From contig CAMDTW010000642.1 of NCBI GenBank assembly GCA_945910005.1, positions 434,001-498,000 of the forward strand: 64,000 bases of DNA, in the 5' to 3' direction. This stretch comes from Isoperla grammatica. Taxonomy: Eukaryota > Arthropoda > Insecta > Plecoptera > Perlodidae. Shown in pieces: positions 21,301-34,906 of the stretch. The translations under genes and the position numbers were made by a program. How positions within the stretch are numbered: position 1 is the stretch's first letter; the number at the start of each line of letters is the position of its first letter. The notes below the pieces were generated by a model. That model saw only the letters and a list, made by a program, of their open reading frames with translations. It searched no databases and had not been told where the DNA came from.

Positions 21301-23111
21301 ACTTAGCGCAGGGTTTATCAAGTACAGTCACCGTCACAAGCAAGTAAACATGCGTTGTGCTGATACGTTGCATGTAGTGGCTTTCATGTCACTGACTTAG
21401 CGCAGGGTTTCACCGTCACAAGCAAGGAAACATGCGTTCTCCTGATACGTTGCATGTAGTGGCTTCTATGTCACTGACTTAGCGCAGGGTTTATCAAGTA
21501 CAGTCACCGCCACAATAGAGAAGACATGCGTTGTCCTGATACGTTGCATGTAGTGGCTTCTATGTCACTGACTTAGCGCAGGGTTTATCAAGTACAGTCA
21601 CCGTCACAAGCAAGGAAACATGCGTTGTCCTCATACGTTGCATGTAGTGGCTTCTATGTCACTGACTTAGCGCAGGGTTTATCAAGTACAGTCACCGTCA
21701 AAAGCGAGGAAACATGCGTTGTCCTCATACGTTTCATGTAGTGGCTTCTATGTCACTGACTTAGCGCAGGGTTTATCAAGTACAGTCACCTTAACAAGTG
21801 AGGAAACATGAGTTGTCCTCATATTTTGCATGAAGTGGCTTTCATGTCACTGACTTAGCGCAGGGTTTATCAAGTACAGTCACCTTCACAAGCGAGGAAA
21901 CATGCGTTGTTCTTATATGTTTAATGAAGTGGCTTTCATGTCACTGACTTAGCTCAGGGTTTATAAAGTACAGTCACCGTCACAAGCGAGGAAACATGCG
22001 TTGTCCTCATACGTTGCATGTAGTGGCTTCTATGTCACTGACTTAGCGCAGGGTTTATCAAGTACAGTCACCTTCACAAGCGAGGAAACATGCGTTGTTC
22101 TCATATGTTGCATGAAGTGGCTTTCTTGTCACTGACTAAGCGCATGGTTAATCAAGTACAGTCACCGTCACAAGCGAGGAAACATGCGTCTTTCTCATAT
22201 GTTGCATTCAGTGGCTTTCATGTCACTGACTAAGCGCAGGGTTTATCAAGTACAGTCACCGTCACAAGCAAGGAAACATGCGTTGTCCTGATATGTTGCA
22301 TGTAGTGGCTTCTATGTCACTGACTTAGCGCAGGGCTTATCAAGTACAGTCACCGTCACAAGCAAGAAAACATGCGTTGTCCTGATATGTTGCATGTAGT
22401 GGCTTCTATAACACTGACTTAGCGCAGGGTTTATCAAGTACAGTCACCGTCACAAGCAAGGAAACATGCGTTGTCCTGATATATTGCATGTAGTGGCTTC
22501 TATGTCACTGACTTAGCGCAGGGTTTATCAAGTACAGTCACCGTCACAAGCAAGGAAACATGCGTTGTCCTCATACGTTGCATGTAGTGGCTTCTATGCC
22601 ACTGACTTAGCGCAGGGTTTATCAAGTACAGTCACCGTCACAAGCGAGGAAACATGCGTTGTCCTGATATGTTGCATGTAGTGGCTTTCATGTCACTGAC
22701 TTAGCGCAGGGTTTATCAAGTACAGTCACCGTCACAAGCAAGGAAACATGCGTTGTCCTCATACGTTGCATGTAGTGGCTTCTATGTCACTGACTTAGCG
22801 CAGGGTTTATCAAGTACAGTCACCGTCACAAGCAAGGAAACATGCGTTGTCCTGATATGTTGCATGTAGTGGCTTCTATGTCACTGACATAGCGCAGCTT
22901 TTCAAGTACAGTCACCGTCACAAGCAAGGAAACATGCGTTGTCCTGATATGTTGCATGTAGTGGCTTCTATGTCATTGACTTAGCGCAAGATTTATCAAG
23001 TACAGTCACCGTCACAAGCGAGGAAACATGCGCTGTCCTCATACGTTGCATGAAGTGGCTTCTATGTCACTGACTTAGCGCAGGGTTTATCAAGTTCAGT
23101 CACCGTCACAA
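18331..23111 (+). repeat. 4781-bp satellite block, copy 1
   Basis: Starts with the marker gcgaggaaccatgcg followed by gctaccatg and repeats from 23112. It contains the 12-bp deletion at 21410 and the ccgccacaatagag monomer at about 21508. The length equals 51 monomers minus 12 and 1 bases. The exact breakpoint is blurred by the identity of neighbouring monomers. Confidence 0.78.
21401..21420 (+). repeat. Satellite monomer with 12-bp deletion
   Basis: gcagggttt runs directly into caccgtcac; atcaagtacagt is missing. The same deletion is at 26191, 4781 bp later, so it predates that block duplication and dates it relative to the deletion. Confidence 0.9.
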
Positions 23112-26100
23112 GCGAGGAACCATGCGTTGTTCTCATATGTTGCATGAAGTGGCTACCATGTCACTGACTTAGCGCAGGGTTTATCAAGAACAGTCACCGT
23201 CACAAGCGAGGAAACATGCGTTGTTCTCATATGTTGCATGAAGTGGCTTTTTATTTCACTGACTTAGCGCAGGGTTTATCAAGTACAGTCACCGTCACAA
23301 GCAAGGAAACATGCGTTGTCCTGATATGTTGCATGTTGTGGCTTCTATGTCACTGACTTAGCGCAGGGTTTATCAAGTACAGTCACCGTCACAAGCGAGG
23401 ATTCATGCGTTGTCCTCATATGTTGCATGTAGTGGCTTCTATGTCACTGACTTAGCGCAGGGTTTATCAAGAACAGTCACCTTCACAAGCGAGGAAACAT
23501 GCGTTGTTCTCATATGTTGCATGAAGTGGCTTTCATGTCACTGACTTAGCGCAGGGTTTATCAAGTACAGTCACCGTCACAAGCGAGGAAACATGCGTTG
23601 TTCTCATATGTTGCATGAAGTGGCTTTCATGTCACTGACTTAGCGCAGGGTTTATCAAGTACAGTCACCGTCACAAGCAAGGAAACATGCGTTGTCCTGA
23701 TATGTTGCATCTAGTGGCTTCTATGTCACTGACTAAGCGCAGGGTTAATCAAGTACAGTCACCGTCACAAGCTAGGAAACATGCGTTGTCCTCATACGTT
23801 TCATGTAGTGGCTTCTATGTCACTGACTTAGCGCAGGGTTTATCAAGTACAGTCACCGTCACAATAGAGGTAACATGCGTAGTCCTGATATGTTGCATGT
23901 AGTGGCTTTCATGTCACTGATATAGCGCAGGGTTTATCAAGTTCAGTCACCGTCACAAGCGAGAAAACATGCGTTGTCCTGATATGTTGCATGTAGTGGC
24001 TTTAATGTCACTGACATAGCGCAGGGTTTATCAAGTAAAGTCACCGTCACAATAGAGGAAACATGCGTTGTCCTCATATGTTGCATGAAGTGGCTTCTAT
24101 GTCACTGACTTAGCGCAGGGTTTATCAAGTACAGTCACCGTCACAAGCGAGGAAACATGCGTTGTCCTCATACGTTTTATGTATTGGCTTCTATGTCACT
24201 TACTTAGCGCAGGGTTTATCAAGTACAGTCACCGTCACAAGCAAGTAAACATGCGTTGTGCTGATACGTTGCATGTAGTGGCTTTCATGTCACTGACTTA
24301 GCGCAGGGTTTATCAAGTACAGTCACCGTCACAAGCAAGGAAACATGCATTGTCCTGAAACGTTTCATGTGGTGGCTTCTATGTCACTGACTTAGCGCAG
24401 GGTTTATCAAGTACAGTCACCGTCACAATAGAGAAAACATGCGTTGTCCTAATACGTTGCATGTAGTGGCTTCTATGTCACTGACTTAGCGCAGGGTTTA
24501 TCAAGTACAGTCACCGTCACAAGCAAGGAAACATGCGTTGTCCTCATACGTTGCATGTAGTGGCTTCTATGTCACTGACTTAGCGCAGGGTTTATCAAGT
24601 ACAGTCACCGTCACAAGCGAGGAAACATGCGTTGTCATCATACGTTTCATGTAGTGGCTTCTATGTCACTGACTTAGCGCAGGGTTTATCAAGTACAGTC
24701 ACCTTCACAAGTGAGGAAACATGAGTTGTCCTCATATTTTGCATGAAGTGGCTTTCATGTCACTTACTTAGCGCAGGGTTTATCAAGTACAGTCACCTTC
24801 ACAAGCGAGGAAACATGCGTTGTTCTCATATGTTGCATGAAGTGGCTTTCATGTCACTGACTTAGCGCAGGGTTTATCAAGAACAGTCACCGTCACAAGC
24901 GAGGAAACATGCGTTGTCCTCATACGTTGCATGTAGTGGCTTCTATGTCACTTACTTAGCGCAGGGTTTATCAAGTACAGTCACCTTCACAAGCGAGGAA
25001 ACATGCGTTGTTCTCATATGTTGCATGAAGTGGCTTTCTTGTCACTGACTAAGCGCAGGGTTAATCAAGTACAGTCACCGTCACAAGCGAGGAAACATGC
25101 GTTGTTCTCATATGTTGCATTGAGTGACTTTCATGTCACTGACTTAGCGCAAAGTTTATCAAGTACAGTCACCGTCACAAGCAAGGCAACATGTGTTGTC
25201 CTGATATGTTGCATGTAGTGGCTTCTATATCACTGACATAGCGCAGGGTTTATCAAGTACAGTCACCGTCACAAGCGAGGAAACATGCGTTGTCCTCATA
25301 TGTTGCATAGAGTGGCTTCAATGTCACTGACTTAGCGCAAGGTTTATCAAGTACAGTCACCTTCACAAGCGAGGACACATGCGTTGTTCTCATATGTTGC
25401 ATGTAGTGGCTTCTATGTCACTCACTTAGCGCAGGGTTTATCAAGTACAGTCACCGTCACAAGCGAGGAAACATGCGTTGTTCTCATATGTTGCATGAAG
25501 TGGCTTTCATGTCACTGACTTAGCGCAGGGTTTATCAAGTACAGTCACCGTCACAAGCAAGGAAACATGCGTTGTCCTGATATGTTGCATGTAGTGGCCT
25601 TCATGTCACTGACTTAGTGCAAGGTTTATCAAGTGCAGTCACCGTCACAAGCAAGGAAACATGCGTTGTCCTGATATGTTGCATGTAGTGGCTTCTATGT
25701 CACTTACTTAGCGCAGGGTTTATCAAGTACAGTCACCGTCACAAGCAAGGAAACATGCGTTGTCCTCATATGTTGCATGAAGTGGCTTCTATGTCACTGA
25801 CTTAGCGCAGGGTTTATCAAGTACAGTCACCGTCACAAGCAAGGAAACATGCGTTGTCCTCATACGTTGCATGTAGTGGCTTCTATGTCACTGACATAGC
25901 GCAGGGTTTATCAAGTACAGTCACCGTCGCAAGCAAGGAAACATGCGTTGTCCTGATATGTTGCATGTAGTGGCTTCTATGTCAAGGACTAAGCGCAGGG
26001 TTTATCAAGTACAGTCACCGTCACAATAGAGGAAACATGCGTTGTCCTGATACGTTGCATGTAGTGGCTTCTATGTCACTGACTTAGCGCAGGGTTTATC

Positions 26101-27798
26101 AAGTACAGTCACCGTCACAAGCAAGTAAACATGCGTTGTGCTGATACGTTGCATGTAGTGGCTTTCATGTCACTGACTTAGCGCAGGGTTTCACCGTCAC
26201 AAGCAAGGAAACATGCGTTCTCCTGATACGTTGCATGTAGTGGCTTCTATGTCACTGACTTAGCGCAGGGTTTATCAAGTACAGTCACCGCCACAAGCAA
26301 GGAAACATGCGTTGTCCTCATACGTTGCATGTAGTGGCTTCTATGTCACTGACTTAGCGCAGGGTTTATCAAGTACAGTCACCGTCAAAAGCTAGGAAAC
26401 ATGCGTTGTCCTCATACGTTTCATGTAGTTGCTTCTATATCACTGACTTAGCGCAGGGTTTATCAAGTACAGTCACCTTAACAAGTGAGGAAACATGAGT
26501 TGTCCTCATATTTTGCATGAAGTGGCTTTCATGTCACTGACTTAGCGCAGGGTTTATCAAGTACAGTCACCTTCACAAGCGAAAAAACATGCGTTGTTCT
26601 TATATGTTTAATGAAGTGGCTTTCATGTCACTGACTTAGCGCAGGGTTTATAAAGTACAGTCACCGTCACAAGCGAGGAAACATGCGTTGTCCTCATACG
26701 TTGCATGTAGTGGCTTCTATGTCACTGACTTAGCGCAGGGTTTATCAAGTACAGTCACCTTCACAAGCGAGGAAACATGCGTTGTTCTCATATGTTGCAT
26801 GAAGTGGCTTTCTTGTCACTGACTAAGCGCATGGTTAATCAAGTACAGTCACCGTCACAAGCGAGGAAACATGCGTCTTTCTCATATGTTGCATTCAGTG
26901 GCTTTCATGTCACTGACTAAGCGCAGGGTTTATCAAGTACAGTCACCGTCACAAGCAAGGAAACATGCGTTGTCCTGATATGTTGCATGTAGTGGCTTCT
27001 ATGTCACTGACTTAGCGCAGGGCTTATCAAGTACAGTCACCGTCACAAGCAAGAAAACATGCGTTGTCCTGATATGTTGCATGTAGTGGCTTCTATAACA
27101 CTGACTTAGCGCAGGGTTTATCAAGTACAGTCACTGTCACAAGAAAGGAAACATGCGTTGTCCTGATATGTTGCATGTAGTGGCTTCTATGTCACTGACT
27201 TAGCGCAGGGTTTATCAAGTACAGTCACCGTCACAAGCAAGGAAACATGCGTTGTCCTCATACGTTGCATGTAGTGGCTTCTATGCCACTGACTTAGCGC
27301 AGGGTTTATCAAGTACAGTCACCGTCACAAGCGAGGAAACATGCGTTGTCCTGATATGTTGCATGTAGTGGCTTTCATGTCACTGACTTAGCGCAGGGTT
27401 TATCAAGTACAGTCACCGTCACAAGCAAGGAAACATGCGTTGTCCTCATACGTTGCATGTAGTGGCTTCTATGTCACTGACTTAGCGCAGGGTTTATCAA
27501 GTACAGTCACCGTCACAAGCAAGGAAACATGCGTTGTCCTGATATGTTGCATGTAGTGGCTTCTATGTCACTGACATAGCGCAGGGTTGTTCAAGTACAG
27601 TCACCGTCACAAGCAAGGAAACATGCGTTGTCCTGATATGTTGCATGTAGTGGCTTCTATGTCATTGACTTAGCGCAAGATTTATCAAGTACAGTCACCG
27701 TCACAAGCGAGGAAACATGCGTTGTCCTCATACGTTGCATGAAGTGGCTTCTATGTCACTGACTTAGCGCAGGGTTTATCAAGTTCAGTCACCGTCAC
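23112..27798 (+). repeat. 4.7-kb satellite block, copy 2
   Basis: Matches 18331-23111 at an offset of 4781 up to about 26287 and at 4687 afterwards, because one monomer (the caatagagaag type at 21508-21601) is missing here. A 2-bp difference near 22897 shifts the last part slightly. The end point is approximate. Confidence 0.75.
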
Positions 27799-30116
27799 AA
27801 GCGAGGAAACATGCGTTGTCCTGATATGTTGCATGTAGTGGCTTCTATGTCACAGACTTAGCGCAGGGTTTATCAAGTACAGTCACCGTCACAAGCGAGG
27901 AAACATGCGTTGTCCTCATTCGTTGCATGTAATGGCTTCTATATCACTGACTTAGCGCAGGGTTTATCAAGTACAGTCACCGTCACAAGCGTATAACGTG
28001 CGTTGTGCTGATACGTTGCATGTAGTAGATTCTATGTCACTGACTTAGCGCAGGGTTTATCAAGTACAGTCACCTTCACAATAGAGGAAACATGCGTTGT
28101 CCTGATATGTTGCATGAAGTCGCTTCTATGTCACTGACTAAGCGCAGGGTTTATCAAGTACAGTCACCGTCACAAGCAAGGAAACATGCGTTGTCCTGAT
28201 ATGTTGCATGAAGTGGCTTCTATGTCACTGACTTTGCGCAGGGTTTATCAAGTACAGTCACCGTCACAAGCAAGAAAACATGCGTTGTCCTGATATGTTG
28301 CATGTAGTGGCTTCAATGTCACTGACTTAGCGCAGGGTTTATCAAGTACAGTCACCGTCACAAGCGAGGAAACATGCGTTGTCCTCATACGTTGCATGTA
28401 GTGGCTTCTATGTCACTGACTTAGCGCAGGGTTTATCAAGTACAGTCACCGTAACAAGCAAGGAAACATGCGTTGTCCTGATATGTTGCATGTTGTGGCT
28501 TCAATGACACTGACTTAGCGCAGGGTTTATCAAGTACAGTCACCGTCACAAGCAAGAAAACATGCGTTGTCCTCATATGTTGCATGTAGTGGCTTCTATG
28601 TCACTGACTTAGCGCAGGGTTTATCAAGTACAGTCACCGTCACAAGCAAGGAAACATGCGTTGTCCTCATATGTTGCATGTAGTGGCTTCTATGTCACTG
28701 ACTTAGCGCAGGGTTTCTCAAGTACAGTCACCGTCACAAGCAAGGAAACATGCGTTGTCCTCATACGTTGCATGTAGTGGCTTCTATGTCACTGACATAG
28801 CGCAGGGTTTATCAAGTACAGTCACCGTCGCAAGCAAGGAAACATGCGTTGTCCTGATATGTTGCATGTAGTGGCTTCTATGTCAAGGACTAAGCGCAGG
28901 GTTTATCAAGTACAGTCACCGTCACAATAGAGGAAACATGCGTTGTCCTGATACGTTGCATGTAGTGGCTTCTATGTCACTGACTTAGCGCAGGGTTTAT
29001 CAAGTACAGTCACCGTCACAAGCAAGTAAACATGCGTTGTGCTGATACGTTGCATGTAGTGGCTTTCATGTCGTTGACTTAGCGCAGGGTTTATCAAGTA
29101 CAGTCACCGTCACAAGCAAGGAAACATGCGTTCTCCTGATACGTTGCATGTAGTGGCTTCTATGTCACTGACTTAGCGCAGGGTTTATCAAGTACAGTCA
29201 CCGTCACAATAGAGAAAACATGCGTTGTCCTGATACGTTGCATGTATTGGCTTCTATGTCACTGACTTAGCGCAGGGTTTATCAAGTACAGTAACCGTCA
29301 CAAGCAAGGAAACATGCGTTGTCCTCATACGTTGCATGTAGTGGCTTCTATGTCACTGACTTAGCGCAGGGTTTATCAAGTACAGTCACCGTCACAAGCG
29401 AGGAAACATGCGTTGTCCTCATACGTTTCATGTAGTGGCTTCTATGTCACTGACTTAGCGCAGGGTTTATCATGTACAGTCACCTTAACAAGTGAGGAAA
29501 CATGAGTTGTCCTCATATTTTGCATGAAGTGGCTTTCATGTCACTGACTTAGCGCAGGGTTTATCAAGTACAGTCACCTTCACAAGCGAGGAAACATGCG
29601 TTGTTCTCATATGTTTAATGAAGTGGCTTTCATGTCACTGACTAAGCGCAGGGTTAATCAAGTACAGTCACCGTCACAAGCGAGGAAACATGCGTCTTTC
29701 TCATATGTTGCATACAGTGGCTTTCATGTCACTGACTAAGCGCAGGGTTTATCAAGTACAGTCACCGTCACAAGCAAGGAAACATGCGTTGTCCTGATAT
29801 GTTGCATGTAGTGGCTTCTATGTCACTGACTTAGCGCAGGGTTTATCAAGTACAGTCACCGTCACAAGCAAGAAAACATGCGTTGTCCTGATATGTTGCA
29901 TGTAGTGGCTTCTATAACACTGACTTAGCGCAGGGTTTATCAAGTACAGTCACCGTCACAAGCAAGGAAACATGCGTTGTCCTGATATGTTGCATGTAGT
30001 GGCTTCTATGTCACTGACTTAGCGCAGGGTTTATCAAGTACAGTCACCGTCACAAGCAAGGAAACATGCGTTGTCCTCATACGTTGCATGTAGTGGCTTC
30101 TATGCCACTGACTTAG

Positions 30117-33100
30117 CGCAGGGTTTATCAAGTACAGTCACCGTCACAAGCGAGGAAACATACGTTGTCCTGATATGTTGCATGTAGTGGCTTTCATGTC
30201 ACTGACTTAGCGCAGGGTTTATCAAGTACAGTCACCGTCACAAGCAAGGAAACATGCATTGTCCTCATACGTTGCATGTAGTGGCTTCTATGACACTGAC
30301 TTAGCGCAGGGTTTATCAAGTACAGTCACCGTCACAAGCAAGGAAACATGCGATGTCCTGATATGTTGCATGTAGTGGCTTCTATGTCACTGACATAGCG
30401 CAGGGTTTATCAAGTACAGTCACCGTCACAAGCAAGGAAACATGCGTTGTCCTGATATGTTGCATGTAGTGGCTTCTATGTCATTGACTTAGCGCAGGAT
30501 TTATCAAGTACAGTCACCGTCACAAGCGAGGAAACATGCGTTGTCCTCATACGTTGCATGAAGTGGCTTCTATGTCACTGACTTAGCGCAGGGTTTATCA
30601 AGTTCAGTCACCGTCACAAGCGAGGAAACATGCGTTGTCCTGATATGTTGCATGTAGTGGCTTCTATGTCACTGACTTAGCGCAGGGTTTATCAAGTACA
30701 GTCACCGTCACAAGCGAGGAAACATGCGTTGTCCTCATTCGTTGCATGTAGTGGCTTCTATGTCACTGACTTAGCGCAGGGTTTATCAAGTACAGTCACC
30801 GTCACAAGCGTATAACGTGCGTTGTGCTGATACGTTCCATGTAGTGGATTCTATGGCACTGACTTAGCGCAGGGTTTATCAAGTACAGTCACCGTCACAA
30901 TAGAGGAAACATGCGTTGTCCTGATATGTTGCATGAAGTCGCTTCTATGTCACTGACTAAGCGCAGGGTTTATCAAGTACAGTCACCGTCACAAGCAAGG
31001 ATACATGCGTTGTCCTGATATGTTGCATGTAGTGGCTTCTATGTCACTGACTTAGCGCAGTGTTTATAAAGTACAGTCACCTTCACAAGCGAGGAAACAT
31101 GCGTTGTTCTCATATGTTGCATGAAGTGGCTTTCATGTCACTGACTTAGCGCAGGGTTTATCAAGTACAGTCACCGTCACAAGCGAAGAAACATGCGTTG
31201 TTCTCATATGTTGCATGAAGTGGCTTTCATGTCACTGACTTAGCGCAGGGTTTTTAAGTACAGTCACCGTCACAAGCAAGGAAACATGCGTTGTCCTGAT
31301 ATGTTGCATGTAGTAGCTTCTATGTCACTGACTAAGCGCAGGGTTTATCAAGTACAGTCACTGTCACAAGCAAGGAAACATGCGTTGTCCTGATATGTTG
31401 CATGTAGTGGCCTTCATGTCACTAACTTAGCGCAAGGTTTATCAAGTACAGTCACCGTCACAAGCAAGGAAACATGCGTTGTCCTGATATGTTGCATGTA
31501 GTGGCTTCTATGTCACTTTTTTAGCGCAGGGTTTATCAAGTACAGTCACCGTCACAAGCAAGGAAACATGCGTTGTCCTCATACGTTGCATGTAGTGGCT
31601 TCTATGTCACTGACTTAGCGCAGGGTTTATCAAGTACAGTCACCGTCACAAGCAAGGAAACATGCGTTGTCCTCATACGTTGCATGTAGTGGCTTCTATG
31701 TCACTGACATAGCGCAGGGTTTATCAAGTACAGTCACCGTCACAAGCAAGGAAACATGCGTTGTCCTGATATGTTGCATGTAGTGGCTTCTATGTCACTG
31801 ACTTAGCGCAGGGTTTATCAAGTACAGTCACCTTCTCAAGCGAGGAAACATGCGTTGTTCTCATATGTTGCATGAAGTGGCTTTCATGTCACTGACTTAG
31901 CGCAGGGTTTATCAAGTACAGTCACCGTCACAAGCGAGGAAACATGCGTTGTTCTCATATGTTGCATGAAGTGGCTTTCATGTCACTGACTTAGCGCAGG
32001 GTTTATCAAGTACAGTCACCGTCACAAGCAAGGAAACATGCGTTGTACTGATATGTTGCATGAAGTGCCTTCTATGTCACTGACTTAGCGCAGGGTTTAT
32101 CAAGTACAGTCACCGTCACAAGCGAGGAAACATGCGTTGTCCTCATATGTTGCATGTAGTGGCTTCTATGTCACTGACTTAGCGCAGGGTTTATCAAGTA
32201 CAGTCACCGTCACAAGCAAGGAAACATGCGTTGTCCTGATATGTTGCATGAAGTGGCTTCTATGTCACTGACTTAGCGCAGGGTTTATCAAGTACAGTCA
32301 CCGTCACAAGCAAGGAAAAATGCGTTGTCCTCATACGTTGCATGTAGTGGCATCTATGTCACTGACTTAGCGCAGGGTTTATCAAGTACAGTCACCGTCA
32401 CAAGCAAGGAAGCATGCGTTGTCCTCATACGTTGCATGTAGTGGCTTCTATGTCACTAACATAGCGCAGGGTTTATCAAGTACAGTCACCGTCACAAGCA
32501 AGGAAACATGCGTTGTCCTCATATAGTGCATGTAGTGGCTTCTATATCACTGACTTAGCGCAGGGTTTATCAAGTACAGTCACCGTCACAATACAGGAAA
32601 CATGCGTTGTCCTCATACGTTGCATGTAGTGGCTTCTATGTCACGACTTAGCGCAAGGTTTATAAAGTACAGTCACCGTCACAAGCAAGGAAACATGCGT
32701 TGTCCTGATACGTTGCATGTAGTGGCTTCTATGTCACTGACTTAGCGCAGGGTTTATCAAGTACAGTCACCGTCACAAGCAAGGAAACATGCGTTGTCCT
32801 CATACGTTGCATGTAGTGGCTTTCATGTCACTGACTTAGCGCAGGGTTTATCAAGTACAGTCACCGTCACAAGCAAGGAAACATGCGTTGACCTGATATG
32901 TTGCATGAAGTGGCTTCTATGTCACTGACTTAGCGCAGGGTTTATCAAGTACAGTCACCGTCACAAGCGAGGTAACATGCGTTGTCCTGATATGTTGCAT
33001 GTAGTGGCTTTCATGTCACTGACATAGCGCAGGGTTTATCAAGTACAGTCACCGTCACAAGCGAGAAAACATGCGTTGTCCTGATATGTTGCATGTAGTG

Positions 33101-34906
33101 GCTTTCATGTCACTGACATAGCGCAGGGTTTATCAAGTAAAGTCACCGTCACAATAGAGGAAACTTGCGTTGTCCTCATATGTTGCATGAAGTGGCTTCT
33201 ATGTCACTGACTTAGCGCAGGGTTTATCAAGTACAGTCACCGTCACAAGCGAGGAAACATGCGTTGTCCTCATACGTTTCATGTAGTGGCTTCTATGTCA
33301 CTGACTTAGCGCAGGGTTTATTAAGTACAGTCACCTTCACAAGCGAGGAAACATGCGTTGTTCTCATATTTTGCATGAAGTGGCTTTCTTGTCACTGACT
33401 AAGCGCAGGGTTTATCAAGTACAGTCACCGTCACAAGCGAGGAAACATGCGTTGTTCTCATATGTTGCATAAAGTGGCTTTCATGTCACTGACTAAGCGC
33501 AGGGTTTATCAAGTACAGTCACCGTCACAAGCAAGGAAACATGCGTTGTCCTGATAAGTTGCATGTAGTGGCTTCTATGTCACTGACTTAGCGCAGGGTT
33601 TATCAAGTACAGTCACCTTCACAAGCGAGGAAACATGCGTTGTTCTCATATGTTGCATGAAGTGGCTTTCATGTCACTGACTTAGCGCAGGGTTTATCAA
33701 GTACAGTCACCGTCACAAGCGAAGAAACATGCGTTGTTCTCATATGTTGCATGAAGTGGCTTTCATGTCACTGACTTAGCGCAGGGTTTTTAAGTACAGT
33801 CACCGTCACAAGCAAGGAAACATGCGTTGTCCTGATATGTTGCATGTAGTAGCTTCTATGTCACTGACTAAGCGCAGGGTTTATCAAGTACAGTCACTGT
33901 CACAAGCAAGGAAACATGCGTTGTCCTGATATGTTGCATGTAGTGGCCTTCATGTCACTGACTTAGCGCAAGGTTTATCAAGTACAGTCACCGTCACAAG
34001 CAAGGAAACATGCGTTGTCCTGATATGTTGCATGTAGTGGCTTCTATGTCACTTACTTAGCGCAGGGTTTATCAAGTACAGTCACCGTCACAAGCAAGGA
34101 AACATGCGTTGTCCTCTTACGTTGCATGTAGTGGCTTCTATGTCACTGACTTAGCGCAGGGTTTATCAAGTACAGTCACCGTCACAAGCAAGGAAACATG
34201 CGTTGTCCTCATACGTTGCATGTAGTGGCTTCTATGTCACTGACATAGCGCAGGGTTTATCAAGTACAGTCACCGTCACAAGCAAGGAAACATGCGTTGT
34301 CCTGATATGTTGCATGTAGTGGCTTCTATGTCACAGACTAAGCGCAGGGTTTATCAAGTACAGTCACCGTCACAAGCGAGGAAACATGCGTTGTCCTCAT
34401 ATGTTTCATGTAGTGGCTTCTATGTCACTGACTTAGCGCAGGGTTTATCAAGTACAGTCACCTTCACAAGCGAGGAAACATGCGTTGTTCTCATATGTTG
34501 CATGAAGGGGCTTTCATGTCACTGACTTAGCGCAGGGTTTATCAAGTACAGTCACCGTCACAAGCGAGGAAACATGCGTTGTTCTCATATGTCGCATGAA
34601 GTGGCTTTCATGTCACTGACTTAGCGCAGGGTTTATCAAGTACAGTCACCGTCACAAGCAAGGAAACATGCGTTGTCCTGATATGTTGCATGAAGTGGCT
34701 TCTATGTCACTGACTTAGCGCAGGGTTTATCAAGTACAGTCACCGTCACAAGCGAGGAAACATGCGTTGTCCTCATACGTTGCATGTAGTGGCTTTCATG
34801 TCACTGACTTAGCGCAGGGTTTATCAAGTACAGTCACCGTCACAAGCAAGAAAACATGCGTTGTCCTCATACGTTGCAGGTAGTGGCTTCTATGTCACTG
34901 ATTTGG
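30117..34906 (+). repeat. 4790-bp satellite block, copy 1
   Basis: Markers: cgaggaaacatacg at 30151, gtataacgtg at 30810, and tgtcacttttttag at 31511 recur at 34941, 35600 and 36301. It ends in a distinctive monomer with gcaggtagtgg (34877) and actgatttggcg. Confidence 0.78.
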
